Below, piece after piece: positions 18,070-26,395 of a stretch of DNA of 64,000 bases. The stretch spans positions 1-64,000 of the forward strand of contig MWSW01000012.1 of NCBI GenBank assembly GCA_002050165.1, written 5' to 3'. Source of the stretch: Candidatus Tepidiaquacellales bacterium OLB4/UTCHB1 (GTDB lineage: Bacteria > Bacteroidota > Ignavibacteria > Tepidaquicellales > Tepidaquicellaceae). Under the pieces are notes generated by a model. It searched no databases, was not told where the DNA came from, and worked only from the letters and a program-made list of their open reading frames with translations. The stretch's first letter is position 1, and every line of letters begins with the position of its first letter. Both the position numbers and the translations under genes were made by a program.

Positions 18070-18957
18070 ATGACCTTAAACGTTCAAAAGGAGATTCAGT
18101 ATAAAAATTTTAAATGGATTGATATCCGTGTTCCGGACAAGGAAAACCTCGATGAAATTGCTAAGGAATACAAGTTAGACTACCATCAAATCAAGGATAG
18201 CCAGGAGTTCGGACATTTACCGAAATTTGAAAAACAACCCGAGTACAATTTTTGTATTTTAAGAGCGTTCACATCTGCGATAGAGCAAAGAGCAACTACG
18301 ATAAATGAACTGTCGAACAAGATTGCTTTTTTTTACAATTCAAATAAACTAATCACGATTCATCGTGCAGAGTTTGATTTCATCGAATCAGTAAAAAGTG
18401 ATTACAGTAATGCTGAGGAAGTATTGCTTTTTCTGATTCGGAAAATGCTTGTAACCTACGAGCAGCCATTAAATGAATTAGACGATAAAATAGATCAAAT
18501 AGAGAAAACTATATTTCTAAGGGATACATCAAAAGTCTCATTGAAAGAGCTTTATTTTCTAAAAGCCCAAACCAGAATAACTAAAAAATTGCTTCTGTTA
18601 AATGAAGGCGTAATAAACCAAATTGAAGTTATCGATCAATTGAAAACAACTCTACAGGATATTAAAGATAAGCTTGTGCGGTTAATTTTAAACTTCGATG
18701 AGGTTATTGAGAATGCTAATAACTTGTTGCATACTTACCTTTCAGTAAATGCCCAAAAGAGCAACGATGTGATGAAACTTCTTACAATTTTCTCCGCATT
18801 TTTTTTACCATTAACTTTTGTCGCGGGAATTTACGGAATGAATTTTACCAATATGCCAGAACTAAACTGGAAAGTGGGCTATTTTCTGACCTTAGCTGTT
18901 ATGGCGGTCATCTCGGTTATTATTTATCTCTGGTTTAAGAAAAAGCAGATTCTCTGA
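18070..18957 (+). CDS. corA: CorA-family divalent cation transporter
   Basis: A 295-residue member of the CorA Mg2+/Co2+/Ni2+ channel family. A cytoplasmic alpha/beta domain (~1-130) is followed by a long helical stalk with coiled-coil character (~130-235) and two C-terminal membrane helices. The signature GMN is at 256-258 (IYGMNFTNMPE), and the basic C-terminal tail FKKKQIL is as expected. The protein is slightly shorter than E. coli CorA, like the Thermotoga-type subgroup. Mg2+ is the likeliest ion. It is flanked by long non-coding stretches and appears monocistronic. Confidence 0.9.
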   Translation: MTLNVQKEIQYKNFKWIDIRVPDKENLDEIAKEYKLDYHQIKDSQEFGHLPKFEKQPEYNFCILRAFTSAIEQRATTINELSNKIAFFYNSNKLITIHRAEFDFIESVKSDYSNAEEVLLFLIRKMLVTYEQPLNELDDKIDQIEKTIFLRDTSKVSLKELYFLKAQTRITKKLLLLNEGVINQIEVIDQLKTTLQDIKDKLVRLILNFDEVIENANNLLHTYLSVNAQKSNDVMKLLTIFSAFFLPLTFVAGIYGMNFTNMPELNWKVGYFLTLAVMAVISVIIYLWFKKKQIL

Positions 18958-19525
18958 ACATTTTAAACTCACCATATTTTTGCACTCGTATTTGATGAGA
19001 ACTGACGCTCAGGTTCAATATAAAATGTTAGGTTTTTTACGTGACTAAATTTTCATTTTGATCGTATTAAAGCTATAGTAAGATAATTTTTATTCTGATA
19101 ATCTTTTTCAAATTGTCGGATACAGTTTTAATTTTGATAATCTGATTACTCTAATACTCAGTATTAGGATGAGTAAAGTTATTAACTCATAAGCAATTCG
19201 GGCATGATCCCGCACAAAAACATGGGGCAACCGAAATGCTAATAAGCAAAAAATTTAATTAGTAAATAAAATGCTCTACAATAATATCTAAATTAACTCT
19301 CGTTGAGTTTTAGTTTTCTTCAATGACTTCAATTACATTTCAATTTAAATTTGAAAACAATTTTTTATCAATCTAAATCAATTTTCATTAACTGCCCTTT
19401 TAAAAATTTTGAGAATGCACTAAATTTCTCACGATATTAAATTACAGAAATAAATATGTTGTGGAAATCTTTTATTGCACTAAAGAAGTAATCGTGTCCG
19501 TATGTAAAACTTAAGGTTCATATAT
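18958..19525. other. Long intergenic region with two hairpins
   Basis: About 570 bases without an intact gene. It holds a perfect dyad CTAATACT-C-AGTATTAG (19151-19167) flanked by partly pairing TACT/AGTA. A longer imperfect stem AGCAATTCGG (19192-19201) / CCGAAATGCT (19231-19240) encloses a second G/C-rich hairpin. These two elements are the only GC-rich islands here. Confidence 0.45.
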
Positions 19526-20070
19526 TTGAATAAAAATAAATTGGCTACTTATATTTCAATATTGCGGGGTAACTATGTCAGCGGTAAGAATCTATTTAAA
19601 ATGCCAAGTTGATAAATTTATACGAGCGTATGAATTTCAATGTAAGATCGTACATTCAAAACGGAAGTGTCATATTTGAATGTGAAAATTCTTCTAAGAA
19701 GCAATTAGAAAATTCGATTTCAGACTAAATTGAAAAAGAGTTCGGGATTGATATTACGGTTATGAACTTGGATAAATAAAAGACATTATTCTTAACAATC
19801 CATTTAAAGCTATAGAAGCAAGAATCCCAATATTTCCACATCACCTTCATTTTTTCAAAACCGGTGAACCCAGACTATGAGGCAATTTAAAGAAAGAAGC
19901 AGGTAAATGAAAAAATTATTTTTTCGGATGATGCAATTTATTTATACTGCCCGGAGGGCAACGGCAGAACGAGTCTCAATAAAATTTTTTTTGAAAGTGA
20001 ATTGAACATAAAAGCGACAACACGAAATTGGAAGACAGCCAATGAATTTTTAAAACTGGCATTGAATTAA
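19526..20070 (+). pseudogene. Broken DUF1697 family gene
   Basis: Translating the three forward frames piecewise recovers a DUF1697 protein in order. The pieces are KLATYISILRGN-VSGKN-FKMPS (19530-19611, then TGA TAA), NVRSYIQNGSVIFECENSS with a TAA after ENSISD, IEKEFGIDITVMNLDK, ITFIFSKPVNPDYEAI, and finally IYLYCPEGNGRTSLNK with KATTRNWKTANEFLKLA to a TAA at 20070. At least three in-frame stops and several frameshifts interrupt it, so it cannot make a normal product. The strong conservation of the last piece suggests recent decay. DUF1697 proteins are about 180-residue cytoplasmic proteins of unknown function. Confidence 0.85.
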
Positions 20071-20098
20071 TCAAAATATCCAAAACTTATAAAAGAAA

Positions 20099-20428
20099 AT
20101 GAAATATCTCTTTCTCGGATTGGCTATTATTCTTGAAGTAATTGGTTCAAGCTTCATGAAAGTTTCAAACGGATTTTCAAAAGTTACACCTTCAATCGTG
20201 ATGGTAGTAGCATATCTGGTAAGTTTTTATTTTCTCTCCCTGGCTTTGAAATCAATACCTCTGGGAATTGCTTATGCAATATGGGGTGGATTAGGAATAG
20301 TCCTGACCGCGATTATATCAGTCACAATATTTAAGCAATCATTGGATTTACCGGCTATAGTCGGAATTATACTTATTGTGTCTGGTGTACTTGTGATGAA
20401 CTTGCTTTCAAAATCAATCTCACATTAG
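20099..20428 (+). CDS. Small multidrug resistance (SMR) family efflux protein
   Basis: A 109-residue protein with four membrane helices, the EmrE/SugE/Gdx size. The essential membrane glutamate is Glu13 (AIILEVIGSSFMK), and the family stretch YAIWGGLGIVLTAI is in helix 3. SMR proteins exchange protons for quaternary ammonium compounds or guanidinium. Sequence does not decide between the drug and guanidinium subtypes, and no guanidine riboswitch is recognisable upstream, where the DUF1697 remnant ends 28 bases away. Confidence 0.9.
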   Translation: MKYLFLGLAIILEVIGSSFMKVSNGFSKVTPSIVMVVAYLVSFYFLSLALKSIPLGIAYAIWGGLGIVLTAIISVTIFKQSLDLPAIVGIILIVSGVLVMNLLSKSISH

Positions 20429-20546
20429 AGTCAGTAATTAAAGTTGTTGGTTATTCTGTTTACATTTTGAGAAAGTAATTAAGTAACAGGTGTTATAGTG
20501 TAGAACCAGACAAATTGAGAGGACAAGAAAAAAAATTTATTATGAG

Positions 20547-20560
20547 CAGGTTTAAACCTG
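20547..20560. repeat. 14-base perfect palindrome before the propeller lipoprotein gene
   Basis: CAGGTTTAAACCTG, 47 bases upstream of the preferred GTG at 20607. It could be an operator or simply a chance palindrome. Confidence 0.35.
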
Positions 20561-20606
20561 AAAACACTAAGTGTGTCAAAAGGAAAACCAAAATTCAAAT
20601 AAAACT

Positions 20607-21794
20607 GTGAAAAGATTAATTCTCCTCTCAATCTTAAATTTGGCATTGGTTTCCTGCCAAAAAAGTGAAGTGGTTTCTCCTGATGATACTACACAAACAA
20701 TTTATCTCGATTGTGTCGGTAGCAATTGTCTGGAGTTTATCGTACCCGGAGATCCATATCAAAGCAATCCTGATTTCTACGGATATGCAGATCCTTCAAT
20801 CAGAAAAAGTTTAAATTCAAAGACTCTCTGGGTTGCTTATAGTTTTCCGCATTACAAAATGATCGGCTCCAATCCTGTTCCGAGCGTTTCAATACATTTA
20901 TCAAAATCCGAAGACAACGGAACAAATTGGAGTTTTGTAAAAACCTTATTCGCACCAGATCAAATGAATAATCCTGCTGATCCCGGGGTTACTGGTTTCT
21001 TAGATCACGAGACTGTTAATCTCCTACCGGTTAGCGATTACTGGTTAGCCGTGAGGTTAAACTATTTCATTCCTGAAATTGGAGGTTACAGCGCCAGACC
21101 GGGTAATTCATTCCACATCACCGTTTTAAAAGCTGATTCACCCGAAAATTTAACAACCGGCGATAAGGGTACAATCGGAGGAAGTTTAACACACTCAGGT
21201 TGGAATGTTAATCAAACGCTCATCCCACCTGATTTAACATCCGATGCTTTCTTTTGGAACGAACCTGCACTTTATTATGATGAAGCTAATAGCAAACTTT
21301 ATTTAATAATGGTAGCATTTGTATTTTACGGTCCGAAACCCGTAATGGACAAGAACAAAACTTACGTTTATTCAACTTCACCAACGGGGAATCCGTCAAC
21401 ATGGAACTGGGAATACAAGGGGATTTTATCGGATGCAAGTATAGCATCTGAATTAGGTGGTGAACGCATATCTCAGCCGGATATCGCAAAGGGGCAAGAT
21501 GGAAAATTACTATTGATTTTGAGTCCCGACGATTGGAATTATGAGAAAAACGATTTCAACCATAAAGGGTGCAAAGTTGTTGAAATAATCTCTCTCGAAA
21601 ATCCATCTTTGGAAAGGGACAGTCAGGGTAAACTGAGAGTCAGAGTTTCAATTACTGCAAGTGATGCAAACGATTTGGGTTCAGCTGCGAGTTCATACGA
21701 TCCAGCTTCTAACACAGGGATACTTTTTACAAAAAGGGCTAAGACCGATACCAGCCTTACTGCCAATATCTGGAAAACCGGAATCAAACCATGA
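20607..21794 (+). CDS. Lipoprotein with sialidase/glycosidase-like propeller
   Basis: The open frame begins at a GTG at 20571, but a GTG at 20607 (VKRLILLSILNLALVSC) gives a standard lipoprotein signal with lipobox LVSC, so I prefer it. The protein has about 395 residues. A beta-propeller-type body includes the Asp-box-like SKSEDNGTNWSF and repeated W-Y/F motifs (LWVAYSFPHYK, DYWLAVRLNYF, DAFFWNEPALYYDE). This resembles secreted sialidase-fold or five-bladed glycosidase proteins, but I cannot identify catalytic residues. It is a single gene flanked by decayed sequence. Confidence 0.7.
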   Translation: MKRLILLSILNLALVSCQKSEVVSPDDTTQTIYLDCVGSNCLEFIVPGDPYQSNPDFYGYADPSIRKSLNSKTLWVAYSFPHYKMIGSNPVPSVSIHLSKSEDNGTNWSFVKTLFAPDQMNNPADPGVTGFLDHETVNLLPVSDYWLAVRLNYFIPEIGGYSARPGNSFHITVLKADSPENLTTGDKGTIGGSLTHSGWNVNQTLIPPDLTSDAFFWNEPALYYDEANSKLYLIMVAFVFYGPKPVMDKNKTYVYSTSPTGNPSTWNWEYKGILSDASIASELGGERISQPDIAKGQDGKLLLILSPDDWNYEKNDFNHKGCKVVEIISLENPSLERDSQGKLRVRVSITASDANDLGSAASSYDPASNTGILFTKRAKTDTSLTANIWKTGIKP

Positions 21795-22316
21795 GAGTGC
21801 AAAATTAATAACTTCATTGAAGTGTTTTAATGTGTTTTGATCTTGTACAGTCATACAACAATTTTGACAGAATATGAAAAACTATAATTCTGAAAATTTA
21901 ATTGCCAATAAATTGAGGTTCTGAGTGAAATGACTTCAGGCCGATAAATTAATTTTCATGAAGCAGAGATATAAATTTTATTCTGAAGAAAGTTTCTATA
22001 AACGATTAAGTGTTGGATCTCGGTTGCAGGTAAAATCGGATTGCTTTTAGATTAATTGGTGGGGTAAGAAAGTTGCAAGAATTGACATCTCGCATGAGAA
22101 TTTTATTGCCGCATCTGAACTAAAATTTGATTCCGTTACTGCCAGTTTCTTTCAAATGGACGATGTATATATGTCTTTCGATAATGAATCCTTTGATATA
22201 AGAATTTCTGCTCAAAACGCCATCCCTGCTTTCAATGTAAATCTTCGTACTTAACTCAAAGTGGCTTTGCGAGTTACAAAATCCTGAGGTACACTAAAAA
22301 ACTCAAAACAATAATT
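21795..22316. other. Intergenic region holding an interrupted frame
   Basis: About 520 bases between convergent genes. Besides the interrupted frame at 21958-22254, listed separately, I see no other gene. Confidence 0.5.
21958..22254 (+). pseudogene. Open frame of 98 codons split by one TAG
   Basis: From the ATG at 21958 the frame runs 30 codons (MKQRYKFYSEESFYKRLSVG...) to a TAG at 22048. It then continues in the same frame for 67 codons (INWWGKKVARIDISHENFIAA...ASFFQMDDVYMSFDNES...) to a TAA at 22252. The residue pattern after the stop looks like a real beta-rich protein and no frameshift is needed, so this is probably a gene with a single nonsense mutation. I do not recognise the family. 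Confidence 0.5.
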
Positions 22317-22763
22317 TCATTCGTTCAGTAATTTCGAGGTGAATTTTTCAATAATGCTGAAACCATTAGGTAATCTATAGGGAGTTGAAATGTAATTACC
22401 GTTTTCAGATATAATAACGGTTGATACCGGCGATTCTTTTGTTCCGCTAAGATCACCGGATAAAGGAATAAATATTCTATCAATTTCCATTGGACCAAGA
22501 TAGTTCGTCTGCACCTTCAAATGAGCAGGAAAATAAATTTCAATCGCCTTCTCCTTTGATTTAATTTCGTTCATATAATTCGAATCAACTGCTAACCTTA
22601 AAACATTTTCAATCCCAGAAAGCATTTCAGTAGAGAAAGAATAAACTTCAGTCGAGTCAATCAGAACCTCTGAAGCTTTTCCATTTTCGTAAAGTACAAC
22701 TTTAGTCATATTAGAGCCATTGCAAGATAAAAATAATATGAGCAGGGTTAAAGAGAGTTTCAT
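22317..22763 (-). CDS. Small lipoprotein of unknown function
   Basis: A 148-residue exported protein with signal and lipobox (MKLSLTLLILFLSC, Cys14). The rest looks like one small alpha/beta domain (VVLYENGKASEVLIDSTEVYSF, ...RIFIPLSGDLSG) that I do not recognise. The start codon is nine bases from a strong hairpin, and there is no ribosome binding site in the usual place. It is co-directional with the large His-Cys lipoprotein upstream, and the hairpin between them may separate their expression. Confidence 0.65.
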   Translation of the reverse strand: MKLSLTLLILFLSCNGSNMTKVVLYENGKASEVLIDSTEVYSFSTEMLSGIENVLRLAVDSNYMNEIKSKEKAIEIYFPAHLKVQTNYLGPMEIDRIFIPLSGDLSGTKESPVSTVIISENGNYISTPYRLPNGFSIIEKFTSKLLNE

Positions 22764-22799
22764 AAAATGAAACGGGGACTTTCAAAAGAAAATCCCCGT
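22763..22799 (-). terminator. Hairpin terminator or attenuator between two lipoprotein genes
   Basis: On the minus strand: ACGGGGA-TTTC pairs with GAAA-TCCCCGT (arms 22788-22799 and 22772-22783, one mismatch, four-base loop), followed by TTTCATTTT running into the ATG of the small lipoprotein gene. It looks like a terminator for the 22812-24896 gene. Confidence 0.7.
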
Positions 22800-22811
22800 A
22801 ATATTTAAATT

Positions 22812-24896
22812 TTACTGAACGGTAATTTCATCCAGAAGTATTGCTGTATCAAAAATACTGTCACCAACGTCACCAGCTGAGAAAACTACTGTAATGACCT
22901 GCCCCCTGTAAGCTGAAATATCCGCAGAGAAATTTTGCCAGTTAGTCATATACACATCGCCCTGATCGAAGGATATTCCGGGAGACACATAAATTAAATT
23001 TCCGGGATTTTTTTCAGTGGCTTGAAAATCTGCAGCAATCTGGTCTATTGTCTTTCTAAAAAGAACGATACTTTGCCCACCTTCAGTTATCAATCTAATT
23101 TCAAAGTAATCCTGAAACTGTGATCCGATATATTCGAGGAATTCCTCGGAAAGAAAATTCCATTTCAACGAGATAGTTGATTGATCGTTAAGTACCCTGA
23201 AACACTGGGAAATAGAACCACTTGAGACTGTAAATCCTAACCCGGTAGAAATTATACCCATGTACGAATTTTGTGCAGGATTGACAAATCCTAATTGTGA
23301 AATTACTCTGCCGTCTCCGCTTTTTGACCATCCTTCCAGCGTACCGACTTCAAAGTTTCCGTTCATTAACGACAACGAAAATTTCATTTGATTATCTCCG
23401 GATATTTGGAATTGGGCGAATGGAGAAGAAGGATCGGTTGCGTTATAATACACTTCACCGGTTGTCAGCCCTCTCGCAAATCGTTTACTTACCGTGTCGG
23501 CAATCGTTACACAAAAATCACTATTTACAACTTTATCATAACCGTAATAAGTCTTTGCTCCTTTGCCTGTAAAAGCGTTACTGAGATCGGCATTCATCGT
23601 ACTTTCGCATGAGTTATTGAGTATAACGGAGTTTGGAAATGAACCCGGCAAATTTGCGAAGAAACTGCTGTGCATTGCGTAAACAGTTGCCTTTTGTTGG
23701 ACTCCACCACTGTTTGAAATAACAACGTCCTCAGCTATTGCTAACCTTCCGGCAGTAATAAGCGGTTTATAAATATCGTTGTAATCTGATGAGTTTGTAT
23801 CCACTATTTCTGCGGAATAAATCCACCTACCTTGAGAACCATGGGTTGCGAAAACAATCATTCCATACTTGGTCATTTCTAAACATGATTTAACCGTTGC
23901 GTCCTGGTTAACAAGCTCAGTAAATTCAAAACCCTGACACTGACCATCGCTGAGATTGCTTTTAATTTTTTCCCGTTCATTGTACGGTGCAAACGCAGCT
24001 TCATAAGGGGCAAATATTAAAACATTTCTATTTCCGATTATATCCGGATCTAAATTTGGGTTGTCAATATTTTCAAATGCATTGTGTTGTGCGCCGAATG
24101 TATTAACTCCCCGTGTCTGATTTTCAGGTGAAATTCTCGGACCTTTCGGACGTCTTTGGAATGCTGAATCCGATGGAAATCCACCTCTCGTTATAACTGT
24201 GCCATTGGCATTAGCCAGTGAAAAGCTAATGCAACCGTATAGCCCGCTTGTAAATTTCGCTTCAATGCTCGTGCTGGCATCACTACCCGATACGTTTGAA
24301 ATATTAGGCTGGGATTGTAAAAATGAGATCGTCTGGGTCATTGCTGTTTTGTAATTGCTGACATTTCCCCCCAAAGCGTTGATAAAAGTATTTTCAGCTT
24401 GTGAAAGAGTTGTCGTAATTTCAGTAATGAGCGAATTGTTCAAAGCAGAAAAAACCTGGATAGTGTAAAATTGTGAGACTCCAAGTGTAGAAGTTCCCTG
24501 ATTGTTGTAATTTGCCTGTACCGCAAATCTCGATTCTCCAAGTGAAGTTTCTGTCAGATTGATAATTCCGCTGAATACACCGTCACCGGATATCTCATCA
24601 CCGTTCGAGAGATTTCCGTTATCCTTAAGTATTCCTATTTGTGTTGTTAAATTTCCTGAAGCATCTACTTTGAACAAAGGTAGCAAAGAATCTATTAAAT
24701 CTATACCGGCTGACTTAATGAACCTGAAAGTAACATCAACTGAATTGTTAACTTCCAAAACATTGGGGTTTGATTCTATTGTACCAATAGAAGTTCCTGA
24801 AGGATTAATCGGTGAAACCGGGTCTTCATTACAACCTGAATAAAGTATGAATGAAAATATGAGAAGTAAGCTAAAAATCCTAATTTGAAATTTCAT
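22812..24896 (-). CDS. Lipoprotein with caspase/CHAT-like His-Cys domain
   Basis: A 694-residue exported protein. The lipobox is YSGC (Cys22). Residues ~38-150 form an Ig-like domain with the turn LSNGDEISGDGVFSG, as in 'choice-of-anchor' domains. Residues ~285-470 resemble a clan CD peptidase (caspase, gingipain, CHAT): a beta strand leading to MIVFATHGSQGRW with His352-Gly353, then SVILNNSCES with Cys430, then GAKTYYGY. Residues ~512-694 form a jelly-roll-like domain (NGNFEVGTLEGWSKSGDG ... DTAILLDEITVQ). Function is inferred: a surface-anchored protease or a dead relative. The gene has its own Bacteroidota-type promoter. Confidence 0.65.
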   Translation of the reverse strand: MKFQIRIFSLLLIFSFILYSGCNEDPVSPINPSGTSIGTIESNPNVLEVNNSVDVTFRFIKSAGIDLIDSLLPLFKVDASGNLTTQIGILKDNGNLSNGDEISGDGVFSGIINLTETSLGESRFAVQANYNNQGTSTLGVSQFYTIQVFSALNNSLITEITTTLSQAENTFINALGGNVSNYKTAMTQTISFLQSQPNISNVSGSDASTSIEAKFTSGLYGCISFSLANANGTVITRGGFPSDSAFQRRPKGPRISPENQTRGVNTFGAQHNAFENIDNPNLDPDIIGNRNVLIFAPYEAAFAPYNEREKIKSNLSDGQCQGFEFTELVNQDATVKSCLEMTKYGMIVFATHGSQGRWIYSAEIVDTNSSDYNDIYKPLITAGRLAIAEDVVISNSGGVQQKATVYAMHSSFFANLPGSFPNSVILNNSCESTMNADLSNAFTGKGAKTYYGYDKVVNSDFCVTIADTVSKRFARGLTTGEVYYNATDPSSPFAQFQISGDNQMKFSLSLMNGNFEVGTLEGWSKSGDGRVISQLGFVNPAQNSYMGIISTGLGFTVSSGSISQCFRVLNDQSTISLKWNFLSEEFLEYIGSQFQDYFEIRLITEGGQSIVLFRKTIDQIAADFQATEKNPGNLIYVSPGISFDQGDVYMTNWQNFSADISAYRGQVITVVFSAGDVGDSIFDTAILLDEITVQ

Positions 24897-24918
24897 TTTG
24901 TGTTGGTTTAGTTAGAGG

Positions 24919-24949
24919 CAAAATTAGCATAATTCAAAAATATTTCAAA
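24919..24949 (-). promoter_or_regulatory. Bacteroidota-type promoter of the His-Cys lipoprotein gene
   Basis: On the minus strand TTTG (24949-24946), 19 bases, then TAATTTTG (24926-24919), an exact match to the -33/-7 consensus. It lies 22 bases upstream of the ATG. Confidence 0.62.
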
Positions 24950-25061
24950 TGTTTTTTTTAGTGAATCAAATAAAATTTTTATCCGACATTATTGCATTCT
25001 AAAAACGATTTACAATTATTTAACTTGAACTTTTTAACCGCTATAAATTATCTTAATAATA

Positions 25062-26225
25062 ATGAAATTCAACAAAACCCATTTCCATTCTTTGTTCGCG
25101 ATAATAATTTTTATCGGAATTTTCGCTATGAATTCGGATTCCGGCATTATTAACCGTGTTTATGCTTTCTCCAGGCAGGGTGTTTTGCTAAACCTGATAT
25201 ATGAAGACTCATCGGCTTTCAGTCCCGACGGTCCGGTGATAATTTATCAAAATGAAAAGATTGTAAGGTATCAGGTTATATCTGATGACGGTAAAATTTC
25301 GACCATAACACAAGAAATAAAAAAAGGAGATTCTCTATACTGCTATGTAGATGCAACTTCGGACATTTTCAAATTTAAGTTGCAGGATACATTGTTGGTT
25401 GAAGATGCGGAATTTCCGATGCCTGAAAAGATTCTGGCAATCTCTGATATCGAGGGTAATTTCCGTGGTCTAAAAATGATATTGCAGGGGAATAAAATTA
25501 TAGATGAAAAATTTAACTGGATTTTTGGTAATAATCATTTGGTTTTAGTTGGTGATTTTTTTGACAGAGGACTTAATGTCACAGAATGTTTGTGGTTGAT
25601 TTATAAATTAGAATACGAATCAATGAAAGTCGGCGGAAAGGTTCATTTCCTTTTAGGCAATCATGAATTGATGAATTTAAAAGGACAACTTAAATATCTT
25701 CGGAACAAGTATAAGGTAAATGCGGATAGTTTGAATTTAGATTACAGTGAATGGTATTCGCAAAATTCCGAGTTGGGCAGATGGTTGAGAACAAAAAACA
25801 GCATAGAAAAAATCGGCAGCATCTTATTTGTTCACGCAGGGATAAATAAAAATTTTCCAAAAGAATTTTCTCTTCAGGAAATTAATGATTCTATCAGAAA
25901 ATGTGTTGACATAGAATTTGATAAGGATCAACAGAGAAGCAATGTATTCATTGGAAGCGTTAGTCCGCTTTGGTATCGGGGAATTGCAAAACAAGAGGAA
26001 ACTCAGTATGATGTTGATAACACATTATTGCACTTCAAGGCTGATAAAATGATTATAGGGCACACAATCGTTGATGAAATAAAATATTTATATAATCAAA
26101 AAGTAATTGATATAGATTTATACCATCGCAATAATTCTGACAGAGGGGAAATGCATGCACTTTGGATTGAAGACGGTAAATTTTATTCAATTGATAACTA
26201 CGGTGTAAAGTCTGCCATCTATTAA
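25062..26225 (+). CDS. PPP-type metallophosphatase (Shewanella-like)
   Basis: A 387-residue protein with an N-terminal signal or membrane anchor (~5-28), so it acts outside the cytoplasm. A beta-rich segment (~30-120) precedes a calcineurin-like phosphatase core: SDIEGN, GDFFDRG, LLGNHELMN, VHAGINKNF and IIGHTIVDE. This is the PPP order seen in Shewanella-like phosphatases, which act on phosphoproteins or small phosphoesters with two metal ions. In the first motif the usual His (GDxHG) is Glu, a variant I associate with Bacteroidetes relatives. It is a single gene. Confidence 0.82.
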   Translation: MKFNKTHFHSLFAIIIFIGIFAMNSDSGIINRVYAFSRQGVLLNLIYEDSSAFSPDGPVIIYQNEKIVRYQVISDDGKISTITQEIKKGDSLYCYVDATSDIFKFKLQDTLLVEDAEFPMPEKILAISDIEGNFRGLKMILQGNKIIDEKFNWIFGNNHLVLVGDFFDRGLNVTECLWLIYKLEYESMKVGGKVHFLLGNHELMNLKGQLKYLRNKYKVNADSLNLDYSEWYSQNSELGRWLRTKNSIEKIGSILFVHAGINKNFPKEFSLQEINDSIRKCVDIEFDKDQQRSNVFIGSVSPLWYRGIAKQEETQYDVDNTLLHFKADKMIIGHTIVDEIKYLYNQKVIDIDLYHRNNSDRGEMHALWIEDGKFYSIDNYGVKSAIY

Positions 26226-26395
26226 AGTTGTAACCCATTTCAAATTTCAATTGTAAGATTTCAAATTATTAAAAAGAATACCTAAAGATTTCAAAAATAA
26301 ATCACTACCTTTAAGCGTTCTTTTTTTCCGTAACATGAATATAATGGAGTTCCCTAACTCCTCATCAGCGGAAACTTTAATTAAACCAAAAATTC

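Noticed and set aside
22320-22812. A two-gene toxin-immunity or protease-inhibitor pair formed by the His-Cys lipoprotein and the small lipoprotein
   Set aside because: Adjacency is the only support. A terminator-like hairpin separates them, and neither has a recognisable inhibitor or toxin feature.
16826-24896. A genomic island or defence locus around the DprA-like gene
   Set aside because: No integrase, transposase, tRNA attachment site, flanking repeats or recognisable defence genes. The region looks like local gene decay instead.
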